Positions 28,520 to 40,699 of a stretch of DNA of 60,000 nt are shown here, one piece after another. Position numbers and translations under genes: made by a program. This DNA comes from Owenia fusiformis (taxonomy: Eukaryota; Annelida; Polychaeta; Sabellida; Oweniidae): positions 6,010,030-6,070,029 of the forward strand of contig CAIIXF020000009.1 of the NCBI GenBank assembly GCA_903813345.2. Direction: 5' to 3'. The stretch's first letter is position 1; the number at the start of each line of letters is the position of its first letter. The notes under the pieces were generated by a model, which saw only the letters and a list, made by a program, of their open reading frames with translations, did not search any database and had not been told where the DNA came from.

Positions 28520-29095
28520 GCTATTGGACTCTGTTATCTGTTCTATGGTGTGTATACTGTGGTGTGCGATCAAATATGGACTCTGGCCCCGTCTTGTGGA
28601 CATGAACGATAAAGGCTTAATCACTTACCAAGAAGTCAGTGACTTGTCATACCGTGGTGCAATTTTTATGTAACATAATAGAACCGGCTGTCAAGTCATC
28701 CTGCACATATGTAATATAATGAACATTAGTCAAGGGTCCGATGCACTGTTCTCAGAAAAACTGCATGGACATTGTTTATAGATCATTTTGTACAGTAGTA
28801 GTAGTAACCTGCAAATCTGCAATCAAGATATTTTCCTATCTTTTGTACAGTACTTCAATTTTCGTAGTTTGATAACATCGACACAAACAAACAAACATCC
28901 AACAATACACAAATGTTTCAGTATTTGTAATTAAAAGTTCCCAAGCATTTTAGTAGGCTAGTTGCAATAGACTACCCTGTGGGACCTGTTGTTGATATTT
29001 GTACAAAGATCAAAGAACTTTGTTGTGAAATCAACATAGATTCGCTCAAGTAAATCCTCTACAATACAAATAAACTGTTTTTGTTATACATTTTT
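28520..29095 (+). other. Actin 3' UTR
   Basis: Follows the TAA at 28517-28519 and runs to just beyond the AATAAA at 29069-29074. It has T-rich and A-rich runs but no open frame of interest. The length is typical of invertebrate actin transcripts. Confidence 0.6.
29069..29074 (+). terminator. Actin poly(A) signal
   Basis: AATAAA about 550 bp after the stop codon, followed by a T-rich tract (tgtttttgttataca). It is the first canonical hexamer downstream of the CDS. Confidence 0.6.
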
Positions 29096-29099
29096 TGTA

Positions 29100-30880
29100 A
29101 ATATGACTTTGGTTAAACTTTTTATTTATGTACAATTACATACAAGTAATTTATTGACAAAGTTAAAACATTAAAAATATAAAATATAAACAAAATCTTA
29201 TATTTGCCTGTATGTAGTTGGGACATGGTGCTCAATTGTTTAAACATCATTAATTGAAAAGTCATGACATTTCAATAATGCAACTTAATGATGTTTAATC
29301 AATTATGAATGAAATTCAAACTTACTGCAGTAGTCTAGCAGTTGTAACTTCTATTCCTTTATGATCCCAAAAAACAATTCCCCTCAATTTACATTCATTC
29401 CTCATCAAAACTTTGCATAAATATAATTGAACTTTGCAATGCTACTTTAAATTCTAAGTGGTATTTCAATGTTCTGTGATATTTTTGAAAAGTATCCTTT
29501 GACCAGTTTATTCTGACAATTTGCCAAATTCAGTTTTGTGTCAATTTCCTCCCATGTTATTGATATTAATATTTCATTCAAATACTAATGATCGAACAAA
29601 TTAAAATATCCCAGCCATTGATTTCAAATTGCACAAATTCCCCTATAACTCTATATATTATATGGAAATATTTGATTGAACTGCCATCTATCAATATTAT
29701 ACTAATACAGTTTCCACATATTGAAAAATTCTGAATGTAATTCACTATGTCAAAAATATGTCACCATTTTATATATACTAGCCTATATCTAGTATACAAT
29801 CAGTTCGAATACTCATTGGGTCAAATGGAGAATTTAAATTGTTTTTTTGACAAGTGACCATATGAAATACCTCATAATAATAATTCTGCACTTGTCCTTT
29901 CATGGACATTTGACAACACTACATGGCTAATTTCTGGCATGGCAAACCCAGCCTTGGCCTTTGAGAGGGAGGGGCTTTAACTTAACAAGGGTGAATATAT
30001 GACATATTATAGTAAAAATTCAGTCCCCCTGACCTGTACTTTAATCCAAATGACCTCATAGATAAGGTACTTTGAATACCATTGTCGTGATACAGGCAGT
30101 TTACTTACCTCTCATACCCTGATAATGGCTTTCAATCGCAAAATGGAGATAAACTTTGCCACCATGACAAAACTATTGTCATGTTATCATTCTCATCTGT
30201 TATTCTCTAGCTACAAGCCCCCCCCCACTACACACATCCTTCAATGTGATGTGCTGGTGAAGTAGATAAGGGAGGGGGATCCGGGGGGGGGGTCCAAAGT
30301 ATTGCAGTTATAGCATGGCAAAGTCTTGTATTATTAGATTATAGTAGAATTATTGAGGTGGGAAAATGTTCAGTTATCCAACATTTTGAAGTTTATTTCA
30401 AACAATCAACTATGGTTGATTTGTCCAACTGAATTACCCCGTCAGCCTGTCAGCAAGGCTAATCATTTTTATGTCACCCTGTGCCAGAAGTGGTGACATA
30501 TTGTCATAGTCTCTAACTTATCTTTAGATAGTGGTCGGTGTCTGTAACAAATGGCAGGTGGTGACATTTTGCATGTTAATCCCTTGTTTGTTGTTACATC
30601 AGTCTGACATAAGGTACAACTGATATGTGTTTCTCCATTGGATTTCAAGAGAAAGTATCAATGGAGATAAAAATCATGAATTTTCAAAATCTTAGATTAT
30701 TTTGGCATACTGACTGAAAGAAGCTACCTTACAGACCTTATGGAAATTGATGCAATCAGGCAATCATGATAACATTCAATTTATCAGAGTCAAGTCCTGA
30801 GTAACATTTTTGTCATATTATCACAATGTTAAGAAATGTACTACTGTATTTTGTCTGAATCATGTCATACAGGCTTGAGG
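29100..30880. other. Intergenic; dispersed repeat ends only
   Basis: No gene seen. A 'ctggtgaagtagataaggg' motif followed by a G-rich run at about 30251 also occurs near 10910. A 'ggtggtgacattttgcatgtt' block at about 30549 belongs to the dispersed family also present at 53.88 and 56.6 kb. Confidence 0.5.
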
Positions 30881-30887
30881 TTAACTA

Positions 30888-31045
30888 CAGTGAAACCTGT
30901 ACATTCGAACACCTCTCAATGTGAACACTATCGCTAGGTTCCAAATTTGTTGTCCTATTCACTTAAATGTTAATCAAACCTTAAAATGTGAACACCTGCT
31001 AATCCAAACACTTTTGTTCAGTACAAGACATGTTCGAAATCGACA
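30888..31045 (+). mobile_element. Pogo/Tigger-like terminal fragment
   Basis: It starts TACAGTGAAACCTGTACAT and continues with the repeated 'cgaacacct...gtgaacac' blocks and TTGTTCAGTACAAGACA. This is the look of pogo/Tigger-type non-autonomous ends (TACAGT.AAACCT). A matching inverse end was not found next to it, so it may be a solo or truncated end. The assignment rests on motif memory only. Confidence 0.4.
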
Positions 31046-31049
31046 GTTT

Positions 31050-32857
31050 TTACTGTGCTGTCTTCCACTAACAGTACATGTGGAAGTAGTGGGCGTTGAT
31101 ATACCCGCCAGTCCTTGGACATATTCATCTTATTTTTTGACCTTTTAACAGTAAATAAAACCAACCCGTTAGTGAGATTCATTTATTTGCACAAACAACT
31201 TAATTCAAATGATGAATGGTTCCTGAATACATGTGATGATCAAATAGAATGACTGTTATTCAAAGTTCAAGTTTTATACGATCACACTGCCTTATAAGGT
31301 TATTTCAGTACACAGGCTCTCGACACAATCAAAGTCAAATAGATCAGCTAGTTAGAATATGTGCAATGCAGAAGTAGGTGGTGATTATCAAGCAGTTTCA
31401 TTTCAACTTTGTACAGAACTTTGTACAAGTAACTTTTGGTTCATGAATTAACAGGAAGACTAGCTATAGTCCACTGTTTCCAAGTTTATCTCAGAACTAG
31501 TCTTACTTTAAGGCCTTGTTACTCTCCCCCCCCCCTACACAAGATTTAAATCACTTCCATCAAATGGCAAAGTCCACTCACCTTTGCATTGCGTTTGTAG
31601 ATACACATGTTTATCAAAAGTGTGGGGGGTAGTGTTTCATGAGGGATTGATCATCACTTTAGATATAGGGGAAGGGGTGGTAATACATTTTAAGCCTAAA
31701 AGTGGTTCTGATTTTGAGAAATAAGACAGGCTCAAAAATTCGTAGATAAGAGCCAGATATTGAGGACTATTTCTGAAAATAAGACCTATTTATAAATATT
31801 TGTTAATTTTGAAAATGGGCCTAAAATTTTGAAAAATTGGTTCTTTTCAGAAAAGTAGTCCAAATTTTTTCTTGTATGTAAGCGCATTATTATCCCCCCT
31901 TTGACAATTTCCAGATCTACATAGTTACCTATGCAAAACAAGGCATATCTTACTTCATTTAATTTACACTAAAAAGCAAAATGATATTAAAATCTCACAA
32001 CATTTTCAAATGTTATTTGTGAAAGTTAATTTGATCTGATGAGATCACGATTGTTCTTTTTTGATTGCAATATCCCACATTCCAAACAATACCATTGAGT
32101 CCCATCTGTCAATAATTAGTTTTTCAGGTAAATCATTATTAAGACAACATATGTGCCATCATGATATCTAATCATTTAATAAAGGTATAGAGACACTTCA
32201 TAGCATCTATTTTTATCCACTGATAGTCATTTAATTGCATCTATCAGCCTCTCCCTTAATTACATGTGTAATATTGGGTGTGGTCAATGTTCATGTCTAT
32301 CTTGGTGTTTAAAATTAAAGTCTCATACATGTCGGACAGAGCAACTCAGTCAGATATTTTTACATATTTATTACATTATCCAATGTAAAGTTTTCCAATT
32401 CCAGTTTGTCATTATAAGGCCCCGGGCTCTTTCTTGAGTGAAAGTCATTTTGTTATCTTGCTTTTGGATACATGGAATAAATGCACATGGGCCTTATTTT
32501 GATAACTCTTGATGACCAAAGAATCTAAAATCTCAGTAAAGAAACCAGGGCCCTACGAGGATAGGTCTTACAAGAAAATCAAGTATTTAGTTAAATCATT
32601 GAATGTTTAATTCAACTTGCAAAACATACATGCAGTATAAGGTTTTGGGTAAATATTGGGATGGATTTCTGAGAAAATTTTCAAAACAATTTGTTTCTAA
32701 CATGTCGTAATGCTTCATTTTTGCAAAAAAATTAATAGGAATTTAAAAAATATGAAAATGTCAAGGATTCATATGAGACCAATAAGACCTTTTAAAATTT
32801 GGTTTCTATGATTGATTCTACCTTAAAGGTGGCCAATTATATCAATTATCTAACATA
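31050..32857. other. No gene seen
   Basis: AT-rich sequence with a C10 run near 31528. Nothing coding was recognised. Confidence 0.5.
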
Positions 32858-33150
32858 ACAAAATGTCACCACCTAGTTGCTCACAATATTATGAGTTCAA
32901 TCTTAAGTCAGATTTGAATTTTTGACAACTTGTAAATGATTTTGAAAAAATGGGCACATTTGAAGCAAGTTGAAAAAGACCTTTTTGACCCTGAGAAGGT
33001 CTTTGAAGGTCAAATCTTTTTTGACCTTGAGAATGTCAATTAAGGTCAAATCTATAGTCAGATTTGAATTGTTGAGAACTTGTTGATGATTTTGAAAAAA
33101 AGTGGTCAATTTGAATCAAGATGAAAAAAGACCTTTTTGACCTTGACAGT
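32858..33150. repeat. Dispersed repeat, inverse copy of 6860-7120
   Basis: Contains the inverse of the 6.9-7.1 kb block. Within it a unit of about 120 bp with 'cagatttgaatt.ttga.aacttgt', 'gattttgaaaaa' and 'gacctttttgacc' is itself tandemly duplicated. Confidence 0.6.
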
Positions 33151-33337
33151 CAATTTGTGAGGTGGATTTTTAATTTGGCAGATTTTGTTCAATCCGCCAA
33201 TCCTTCAAATTAAAATGGTAGCCAAATTTAAGTGTATCTATAGTAGTCCAAAATATTGTAAAACAATCACAAAATATTCTTAGATATCACTGTACTGTCC
33301 CAACAATACAATCACATTTCTCTCTGCCCAACTTTTA

Positions 33338-35668
33338 TCACATGATCCCTCCTCTGTGTGCTATCAACATTGGGCCAAACATCAATCCAAATGCTACAGG
33401 TTTGACATCATCTTTGTCACCATTAGTGGATTGTTCATGGCTGATCTCTGAGCCTTCATCTGCTTTCAATATTTGGCCAGTGATTATGGATCCTGCTTCA
33501 TTGGTAACGAAGAGTGTATATTTGGCAATATCCAGCTTTGTACCAATTCTATGCAGAAGTATTCCCAGGGTCAGCAATTGTAAGCTACAATCATCTGAAA
33601 AATCAAAAAGATTTAAAACAATAATTTTTTGAATACATGTATTTCAGTGCCAAAGGAGGATGCCTATTCTGTCATTATAGTCTATTATAGAATAAAGACA
33701 TATTTTAACCCAAAGCTCAAAGCTAGGAAAATGGAAAATGAAAATAGTGTAATTGTGTATATGTTACCATTTCCATTTGAATTCAAATAATAATCCATAA
33801 TTTTATAAATTAGTTGATAGCGAATAAAGGATTTATATTCATAATGATAGCAGTGATTAACAATTTATTTAAAACTTTCATTTTTATCACCACAGTAACT
33901 CACCCCATGCAGACAGATCGCCTAAAATTACATTCGTATGATGCGAGACTCGTGAATAGCATGCCGTCTTGATATTTCAAGGTAACTCGTTTGAAAAATG
34001 ATGGTGATGATTGAAATGACGATGTAAATATAAAACTGCATCAAAATATTTGTAGATTTCTTTGAAAAACTAAGAAATATACATCACGTATCGAATTTTT
34101 CAAAACAGAAAAAACATTCATAAATAGTAAGGCCCATAAGTCCGATTCCCCCTGGCATTACCATTGGTTTCGTATAAGTCATACAATTAATATTTGAAAC
34201 CAAACAATTATTCAAACTTATGATCGGACATAAGTATGATGTGTACTTTAAGGTAATAAAGTAACATCACACTTATGTCCGATCATAAGTTCGAATAATA
34301 GTTGGGTTTCAAATATTAATTGTATGACAATATGTATGAGACCAATGTTAATGCTACCAGGGGGAATCGGACATGCAGGCCTTACTATTTCTACATGTTT
34401 TTTCTGTTTTGAGAAATTCGATTTGTGATGTATATTTCTTAGTCTTTCAAAGAAATCTTTTCATCATCACTTTTCGAACAAGTTACCTTGAAGTATCAAG
34501 ATGCCATGCTATTCTCATACTTATAGAACTCAATGTGTCATTGACCAATTATTAAGCAGTAAAAAATTAATTTGCTTCATGGGTGACAAAATATTTCTAC
34601 TTTCCCAGTGAATGTCGAGTCTCGCATCATACGAATGTAAGTTTAGGCAATCTGTTGCATGGGGCATAACTAGAAAACAGCAACTCCACAGATTAGCGAA
34701 TCCCACCGAACACAACATGTTTTAATAATAGTGGTCATCTTGAAAATTTCTTGAACAGAGCTCCCTCATCTCTGGGTATCAGCATGTGAAATCCTTCCAC
34801 TGGTATTTCAGTTTATCAAAGATTACCTTTTTTAACAAAAGTGAGGTCATTTTGAAATTCAGCTGTCAAAAATAACCAATAGCAGGAGAAAGTTGCAGGC
34901 TCATTATGTACCTACCTAATTATTTTCTCATGCCCTATGTCTTGCCTATGGGTCCCTGGGAAAGGATGTTCACTCTGATACCTTCAGTCTGTTATCCACC
35001 ACATGACATCATGCGTTCTGAAATAAAATTTGAAATTAAACAAATGCCCATGTGCAGTTTTTGTGCAAACAATAACTTGGAGAGAATCATGCATTACATT
35101 ACATGACTGTACAATAACTTTGTTCTTTTAATTTTGTTTGTTTGCAATGTTGCAATTTAATTTTATTACAGGTTTTTATATTGTTGACATAAGGATATAA
35201 TACAACACTAAATAAAGGCAATAAATACATGAAAATTATTAGACAATTTGTATTAAACTGAAAATTGAATTTTATAATTTAATTTAAAATGAATCATTTG
35301 GAACAGCTTATGGATGACTATCCAAAAGAGCTAGTTTTCACACTTAAAAGGAAAGATCAAATTTCAGTCAAACTTGGCCATAATGGTAGAAGGGTGTCAT
35401 CCCCAAATCGCTTGGTCTCAATCCAAGTTTCACAATTTGCAATGTTCGCCACACACAGAATTAAAAAGCGCCAAATTAAAGGCATTAAATCAATTTTCAG
35501 TAACCCAAACCATGTACTTTCTTGAAGTAAGAAGCCCCAAACTTTCTTGAAGTAAGAAGCCCCAAACCAAAACATCCTAAAATTACTAGGCTTTGAGCCT
35601 CGGGTTAGTCCCTTACCTATCTTTGCATCAGCTACCTGTAGCTCATCGTGAGATATCACAGCCTTCTC
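33338..35668 (-). CDS. Possible - strand gene, last two exons (unrecognised)
   Basis: The terminal exon (33594-33338) follows a good acceptor, 'ctttttgatttttcag', and encodes 84 residues to a TGA, including LHRIGTKLDIAKYTLFVTNE. The upstream exon ends at ATAG|GTAAGG (last base 35617) in phase 1, exactly matching the terminal exon's need for one base. The joined frame reads AVISHDELQVADAKI-DDCSLQLL. Upstream of 35668 the frame meets an in-frame TGA (35671-35669), beyond which coding-like sequence continues for 28 codons (RHSDTQTISAMHKNILEG). This suggests a disabled gene, an unresolved splice or a sequence error. No poly(A) or start was fixed and no family is recognised. Confidence 0.4.
33893..34672. 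repeat. Large imperfect palindrome, centre about 34253
   Basis: The arms pair over roughly 350 bp each. Inner match: cttatgatcggacataag (34217-34234) with its inverse at 34272-34289. Outer matches include 'cattcgtatgatgcgagact', 'tcaaggtaact', 'tttctttgaaa' and an outermost CCCCATGC. The right arm has about 100 extra bp and the left about 50 bp, so the copies have diverged. It sits in the intron of the possible - strand gene. It is consistent with a foldback or long-TIR MITE. Confidence 0.85.
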
Positions 35669-35671
35669 TCA

Positions 35672-36470
35672 GTTTCCTTCTAGAATGTTCTTGTGCATAG
35701 CAGAGATGGTCTGAGTATCAGAATGCCTGTAGCTGTAGTTGGAACTGTAATCTGATTACAGTGCCCATCATGCTTCAGTTGCTGTTGTTAATTGTGGCCG
35801 GCATTTCTCTAAAAAATAAGTGAACAATGTCAATGTGCACAATTGACTTGGGTAATATATAAGCCCAACATGTTATCTATTTGAGCCTTGCATTCAGAAG
35901 ATGAGATTCTGAATTTTTATTTCCAAAGAATTTGGATATAGACTGCAGTGCTGCCATCTTTCAATGAAACATATGTTTGATACTGTATGGTTGATTCAGA
36001 TTATTTTCCCTGTTTATTACTGAATAAGGCCACAAGAAGAGAAGTTGATTCTTTGTTTTACGTCCTTGTAAAATCGTAATCTTGCAAGGGTACAAGGAAA
36101 ACAAACACAAACTAAACAAAAACACAAACATATTTGCTTTGAAATGTATACACTTAATGGGTGTAATAATGGATAATATAAATATGCAGTGATTACAAAT
36201 TACAAACACTGTGGGCTTTAAGAGCCTCTTGAAAGCCCATGCAAACACATATCGTATCATATACTAAATTATATATTTTACATGTACATATGTAATTTGC
36301 TTATCTTTTTAATTCAATATGGTGGATGACTCTAAAATGAAATCACTGAGGAGCAATCAATACAGATTCCATCTTTTGATGCAATACTAAGTCATAATAT
36401 TTTGTAAAGTGTGGATTGACACAGATGACACTGTTTCAAATTTCGCATCTGATTATAAGTTTGTAAACTG
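35672..36470. other. No gene seen beyond the possible exon
   Basis: Apart from the coding-like 35672-35755 segment described with the - strand gene, nothing was recognised. Confidence 0.4.
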
Positions 36471-36476
36471 GATTAA

Positions 36477-38158
36477 GGTTCAGCTGGAAAGTAACATTTT
36501 AGTAAAAATTGCTACACCTGCACATGTTATTTTCTGGAATGAATGAAGGCATGTGTATATTTCCTTGCTTTTTTCAGGAAAGTACCATTACATTGCAGTG
36601 GCGTAGGAACAATGTACGCCAAAACGCCAGTGCGTAGTGTTGAAAAGTGAGAATAAAAATTTTCCTATGTCATATTTTCTCATTGTTCATAAATTGTAAA
36701 AGTAATCTCGAGCACACTAGCCCAAAGAAATGTTTTGTGGATACCATATCATTATTGGTCTGTCTGGCAAATATCATTTAACAGATTGAATTCCCTTACC
36801 AACATGCTTTATTTCATGAAAATCGAGACTATCTTATGAATTTTAAAAGTAAAATACAATTTCGCCAAATATTCGTGAATCGCGTTCTCTTCACGAATTT
36901 GAGAGAAAAACTGTTTTTTTCATTTTTTTTGCATGTTCCGTAATGCTTATGCAAACTATGGTATCATATGATTATAATGATGAACCTCTTTAAAAGATGT
37001 ATATTTTTTATTCTCCCCTACCCCGATTTTTCAATTTCACTACATCGATTTATATTCCGTTGCTATGCAAAATCATAGACAGAAATTATAGTTAAGTCAG
37101 CAATTATCTATTTTCTTACTAAATCACTAATTGTTATTAGTAGTACTTCTTGAAATATGAATGTTAAAGACAAAAACAACTTGAAAATGCTGATTATTCA
37201 ATAACACGTTTCATTGATTTCAGTTCTAGAAAAGCGATTACCTAGTTTTTTTTCATTTGAAAAATAATAGATTCTTGTTTTATAACATTTTTGGCACCCC
37301 CTAAGTCACGTTGACCTCGATTTGACCTTTGTTGTGGGGGTGTTTTTTTGTTTCATTGATCACGAATGCGTTTCTTCATATCAATTGATCAAACTAGTTT
37401 CTTTAATCTGTACGTATTGTATTGCACGGTACACGATGGAATCAGACAATACTATATATCTAGATTCAATTATTCGAAAATTATTAAAAATCTCTTATTG
37501 TTTTGAAAATTGGTCGTCTCAATCGTTCGAGACATTAGCAAAGTGAAAATGATTTGTGTCGAGATTTAAAAGATAGGCTTTCCAAGGTGATTTTAAATGA
37601 TGAAAATCATTTGAACATTTTAAAGCACATTAAAAAGGTATCAGGGATTTAAAGCTTGCATATAAAATCGAAACGCCAACCTATACGTATGACCAATCGC
37701 CCATACAAATGCATCGCTTTAGTATTTCCGTTCACATTTAGGTTATGAAAAACATTGGAAGCTTAAAATCTCTGTTTTCATAAAATGACATTTTACGAGC
37801 ATGAAATAGGCGTTTTGATATAGAATATTGACACAATTGTTTCATATTTTTGGCGGGATTTTTGGCGTAGTTTTGAATTTACACCTTCCTACGCCCCTGC
37901 ATTGTCTACTTTTAGTAAACCTGGAAACAAAGTCAATGATAGCTTTGAAAGAAAATTTGGAAAAATAGAAAGCGTGTAATATCAGAATTTCCTGGAGTTC
38001 CCATTGAACTCTTACCAGATATACTAAAAGAAGACAATGTAATGATACTTTCCTGAAAAAAGCAAGGAAATTAACACGCCTTCATACTTTATAGTGTACC
38101 AGAAAATAACATGTGCAGGTATACAATTTTTACCAAAATGTTATTTTCCAGCTGTACC
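36477..38158. mobile_element. TTAA-flanked hairpin MITE carrying a nested insertion
   Basis: The ends are TTAA|GGTTCAGCTGGAAA (TTAA 36473-36476) and TTTTCCAGCTGTACC|TTAA (38159-38162). The arms pair over more than 100 bp with blocks such as acctgcacatgttattttct and ttccttgcttttttcagg. A 1,304-bp element sits in the left arm. Without it the element is about 373 bp and forms a long hairpin. TTAA duplications are typical of piggyBac and Kolobok superfamilies; no transposase is present to decide. Confidence 0.85.
36596..37899. mobile_element. Nested 1.3-kb element, CAG.GGCGTAGGAA termini
   Basis: The left end is CAGTGGCGTAGGAAC; the right end inverted reads CAGGGGCGTAGGAAG. The target duplication is CATTG (36591-36595 and 37900-37904). 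The uninterrupted partner arm of the host hairpin (about 38020-38060) contains CATTG only once at the equivalent place, which confirms the 5-bp duplication. The interior is AT-rich and non-coding, with no transposase frame. Confidence 0.9.
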
Positions 38159-38296
38159 TTAACGCTGTTAATTTGTTTTCAATTGTATCTGATTATAATT
38201 TTGGATTTTCTTCACCCCCTTTAAAAATCAACTCATCCAGGTCAACTTGAAATTTCTAAAAACTCAAGACAGAAGCCCTTACGGAAAATAAAAGCT

Positions 38297-38565
38297 GTGA
38301 CAGCGCTGCCACAGCGCTGTCGCAGCGCTGTGACAGCATATAGGCTTAAACTGATGGCTGGATCAATTTCAGCGACAATGCTCTCACATCCATACGCTGC
38401 GAGAACGCTGTGAGAGCGCTGTCACAGCATTGTATTTCCATCCATCGCTGCGAGAGGGATGTGACAGTAATTAAGTGGCTGGATCAATTACAGCAACATG
38501 CTATCTTAGCCAGAGTTTGTGGCAGCGCTCTCACAGCGCTCTCACAGCCCTCTCACAGCAGGAAG
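38297..38565. repeat. AGCGCT palindrome array, left
   Basis: Clusters of 11-bp units AGCGCTGTSRC at 38300-38340, 38395-38470 and 38520-38560. They are self-complementary, GC-rich and far from the surrounding base composition. Confidence 0.85.
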
Positions 38566-39559
38566 TACCAATGCATTGTGGGTTAAAAAATTCAAACTGA
38601 AAATCAGTTAGAGCAGGAAGTTTGTAGGAGGAAAAAGCAAAGGAATTATGCTGAAATGGCCATCATATCATTACTGATTTATAAAGCACATGTAAGGTAT
38701 TGTACTACTGATTATTTATAGATACCTTTGGAATGTTTTAGTGATCTAAGGAAAAGGATCAAATGATATGAATTTTGTGCAAGTTAGTACTGGTTAAACT
38801 AGAAGTCTGAAATATCAATGTATATAGTCCATATAAACTATATGTCCATATAAAGACTTGCAGATGAACTTTGTAATTTCAGAAAATTCCAGGTTGGTTC
38901 ACATTTGATAAGTTGAATGGGTTAAATGACTTTAAATATGTATGCAAAAATGCCAAAGGAAAGGACCAAAAATTGTTGCAGAACCCACCCAGACATAAGA
39001 AAAAAACATGTTGGGCCTGAAGCCAATGAGGGGGTCACCTTTCAGAAAATTCACAGTTGGTTCACCCCTCCTCCCTCTCCTGCCAGTCATAAGGAAAACA
39101 AACTCCAGCTAATTTCATGGCCAGTTCATTTAAATATGAATATAAATGAGTTGGTCATGAATTAGTAGGTTAATCCATCAGCCAACAACCAGCAGTTGGA
39201 TTGGCAAATGTAAGCTAAGTCGATCAAGTCAAAGAGAGTAATTGTTTATGAAACTTGTCAAATAAATATAGTACAATAACGTCATTTCTAAGGGCAATAT
39301 AGTGAAATATTGGGCCGAGGGTATGTATGCAGCAAAAATAGTGACTGGCCAGGTTTAACAGTGTGACTGGTAAGATGTAACAGCTATTTTTTAATTTTGA
39401 TTACCTATTACTAGTATTACAAGCCTAGAATCTACTTTTTCCATGCTGAATTTGAAATTTATAATTTGGAACGTTTTAAAGATATTTAAATTTATAGGCT
39501 ATAGGTAATTAAGATTTATGTGTATGAAGGATACATAATCAATGCCATATATGGCAATG

Positions 39560-39782
39560 CTGTGACAGCGCTGTCGCAGCCTCATTTGCATGGTACATTC
39601 CGATGGGCTGTCACAGCGCTTTGAGAGCGCTGTCACAGCGCTGTGAGAGCGCTGTCGCAGCGCTGTGACAGCGGGCTGTGAGAGCGCTGTGAGAGCGGGC
39701 TGCGAGAGCGCTGTGACAGCGTGCTGCGGGAGCGCTGTGACAGCAGGCTGTGAGAGCGCTGTGACAGCGGGCTGTGACAGCC
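39560..39782. repeat. AGCGCT palindrome array, right (11 + 13 bp higher order)
   Basis: From about 39617 five 11-bp units (AGCGCT + TGTGAC-like) are followed by alternating 11-bp and 13-bp units (AGCGCTGTGAG / AGCGGGCTGTGAG), giving a 24-bp higher-order period repeated about four times. Every unit contains a dyad (GACAGCGCTGTC type), so the tract can fold into several hairpins. Confidence 0.9.
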
Positions 39783-40449
39783 AGTAAATTTGTATAAGGG
39801 AGGTGAAAAGAAACTTTTTTGAAATTACTGAGTTGCCTGATACTTAGAATCTGTTAGATCCAATTTTGAATTTCTTTATTACAAGCTGTATCAAGAAGCT
39901 ACACACTTTATAAGATAGAACCCGGGTAATCCACTTGAATAAAAATACAATTGACTGAGCAGGAAGCATGTGATGTGAATATTCAAATGTTTTCAGAAAT
40001 CTAATTATTTGATGGGGGGGGGGGGCCTTTGATTGTGAAGGCTCATGCTGTGTGAAGCATCAACTGACATCTTTGCACGCTTGAAGATGGCAGTCTTCAT
40101 CCATCAAAGTAAAGTTTAATTAGCTACATGTAGTTGAACACTCAATATGGCTACCAAGAGCTAAGTTGCACGTGTGTACCTATATAGCGTCTTTATAATA
40201 AATCTGACATGGATGATAAAACTTCGTCTAACTCATCAGAGAGGGGACATCTCCTTCCACACGAATAGCAATACGCCTATGGTTCTTTTCCTTCCAAGAA
40301 GAGACTGAACAAATTGTGATCCCATTGGACCAAGATATAACTAAGGCGGAACAATAGAAGTGGATCTCTATTCTCTATTTAGATCTATCCCCCCCACACA
40401 CACATGTAATCCATTTTCAATTTGGCCACATTTACCACAGGATCTTGTA

Positions 40450-40690
40450 CAGTTGGGGACAAAAATAAATGACAGGTCGATTTTCGATCACCATTTCCTA
40501 ATTATGGTCGTCTGAAAGCCCATAATTTCCAATATTGTCTAGATACATATCCCTTAAAATTTGTATATTTTACATTTTGTATAATCTCATCCACTGATGT
40601 ATGGCCTCTTGAAAATTCTCTTATTTTTAACATGGGAAATCCTCACTTCAGCAAATCCACCTGTCATTTATTTATGTCCCGAACTTTTTG
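40450..40690. mobile_element. Tc1/mariner-like MITE (241 bp)
   Basis: Flanked by TA (40448-40449 and 40691-40692). Terminal inverted repeats of about 35 bp share GGGACAWAAATAAATGACAG at both ends, beginning CAGTTGGGGAC and, inverted, CAAAAAGTTCGGGAC. No coding capacity. TA duplication and terminal form fit Tc1/mariner. Confidence 0.85.
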
Positions 40691-40699
40691 TAGCACGTT

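Larger units (their letters stand above)
38276..39800. mobile_element. Candidate 1.5-kb element with AGCGCT arrays near both ends
   Basis: The left end, CCCTTACGGAAAATAAAAGC, and the inverse of the right end, CCCTTATACAAATTTACTGGC, run into the same GCTGTSACAGC motif. They form imperfect inverted termini of about 36 bp. Each end carries an array of palindromic AGCGCT units. The flanks share only AG, so the target duplication is uncertain. A 79-codon frame at 38926-39165 is unsupported. Confidence 0.5.

Noticed and set aside
35289-35525. 78-codon + strand frame starting at an ATG
   Set aside because: No splice context, no recognisable motif, and it overlaps the opposite-strand exon candidate region.
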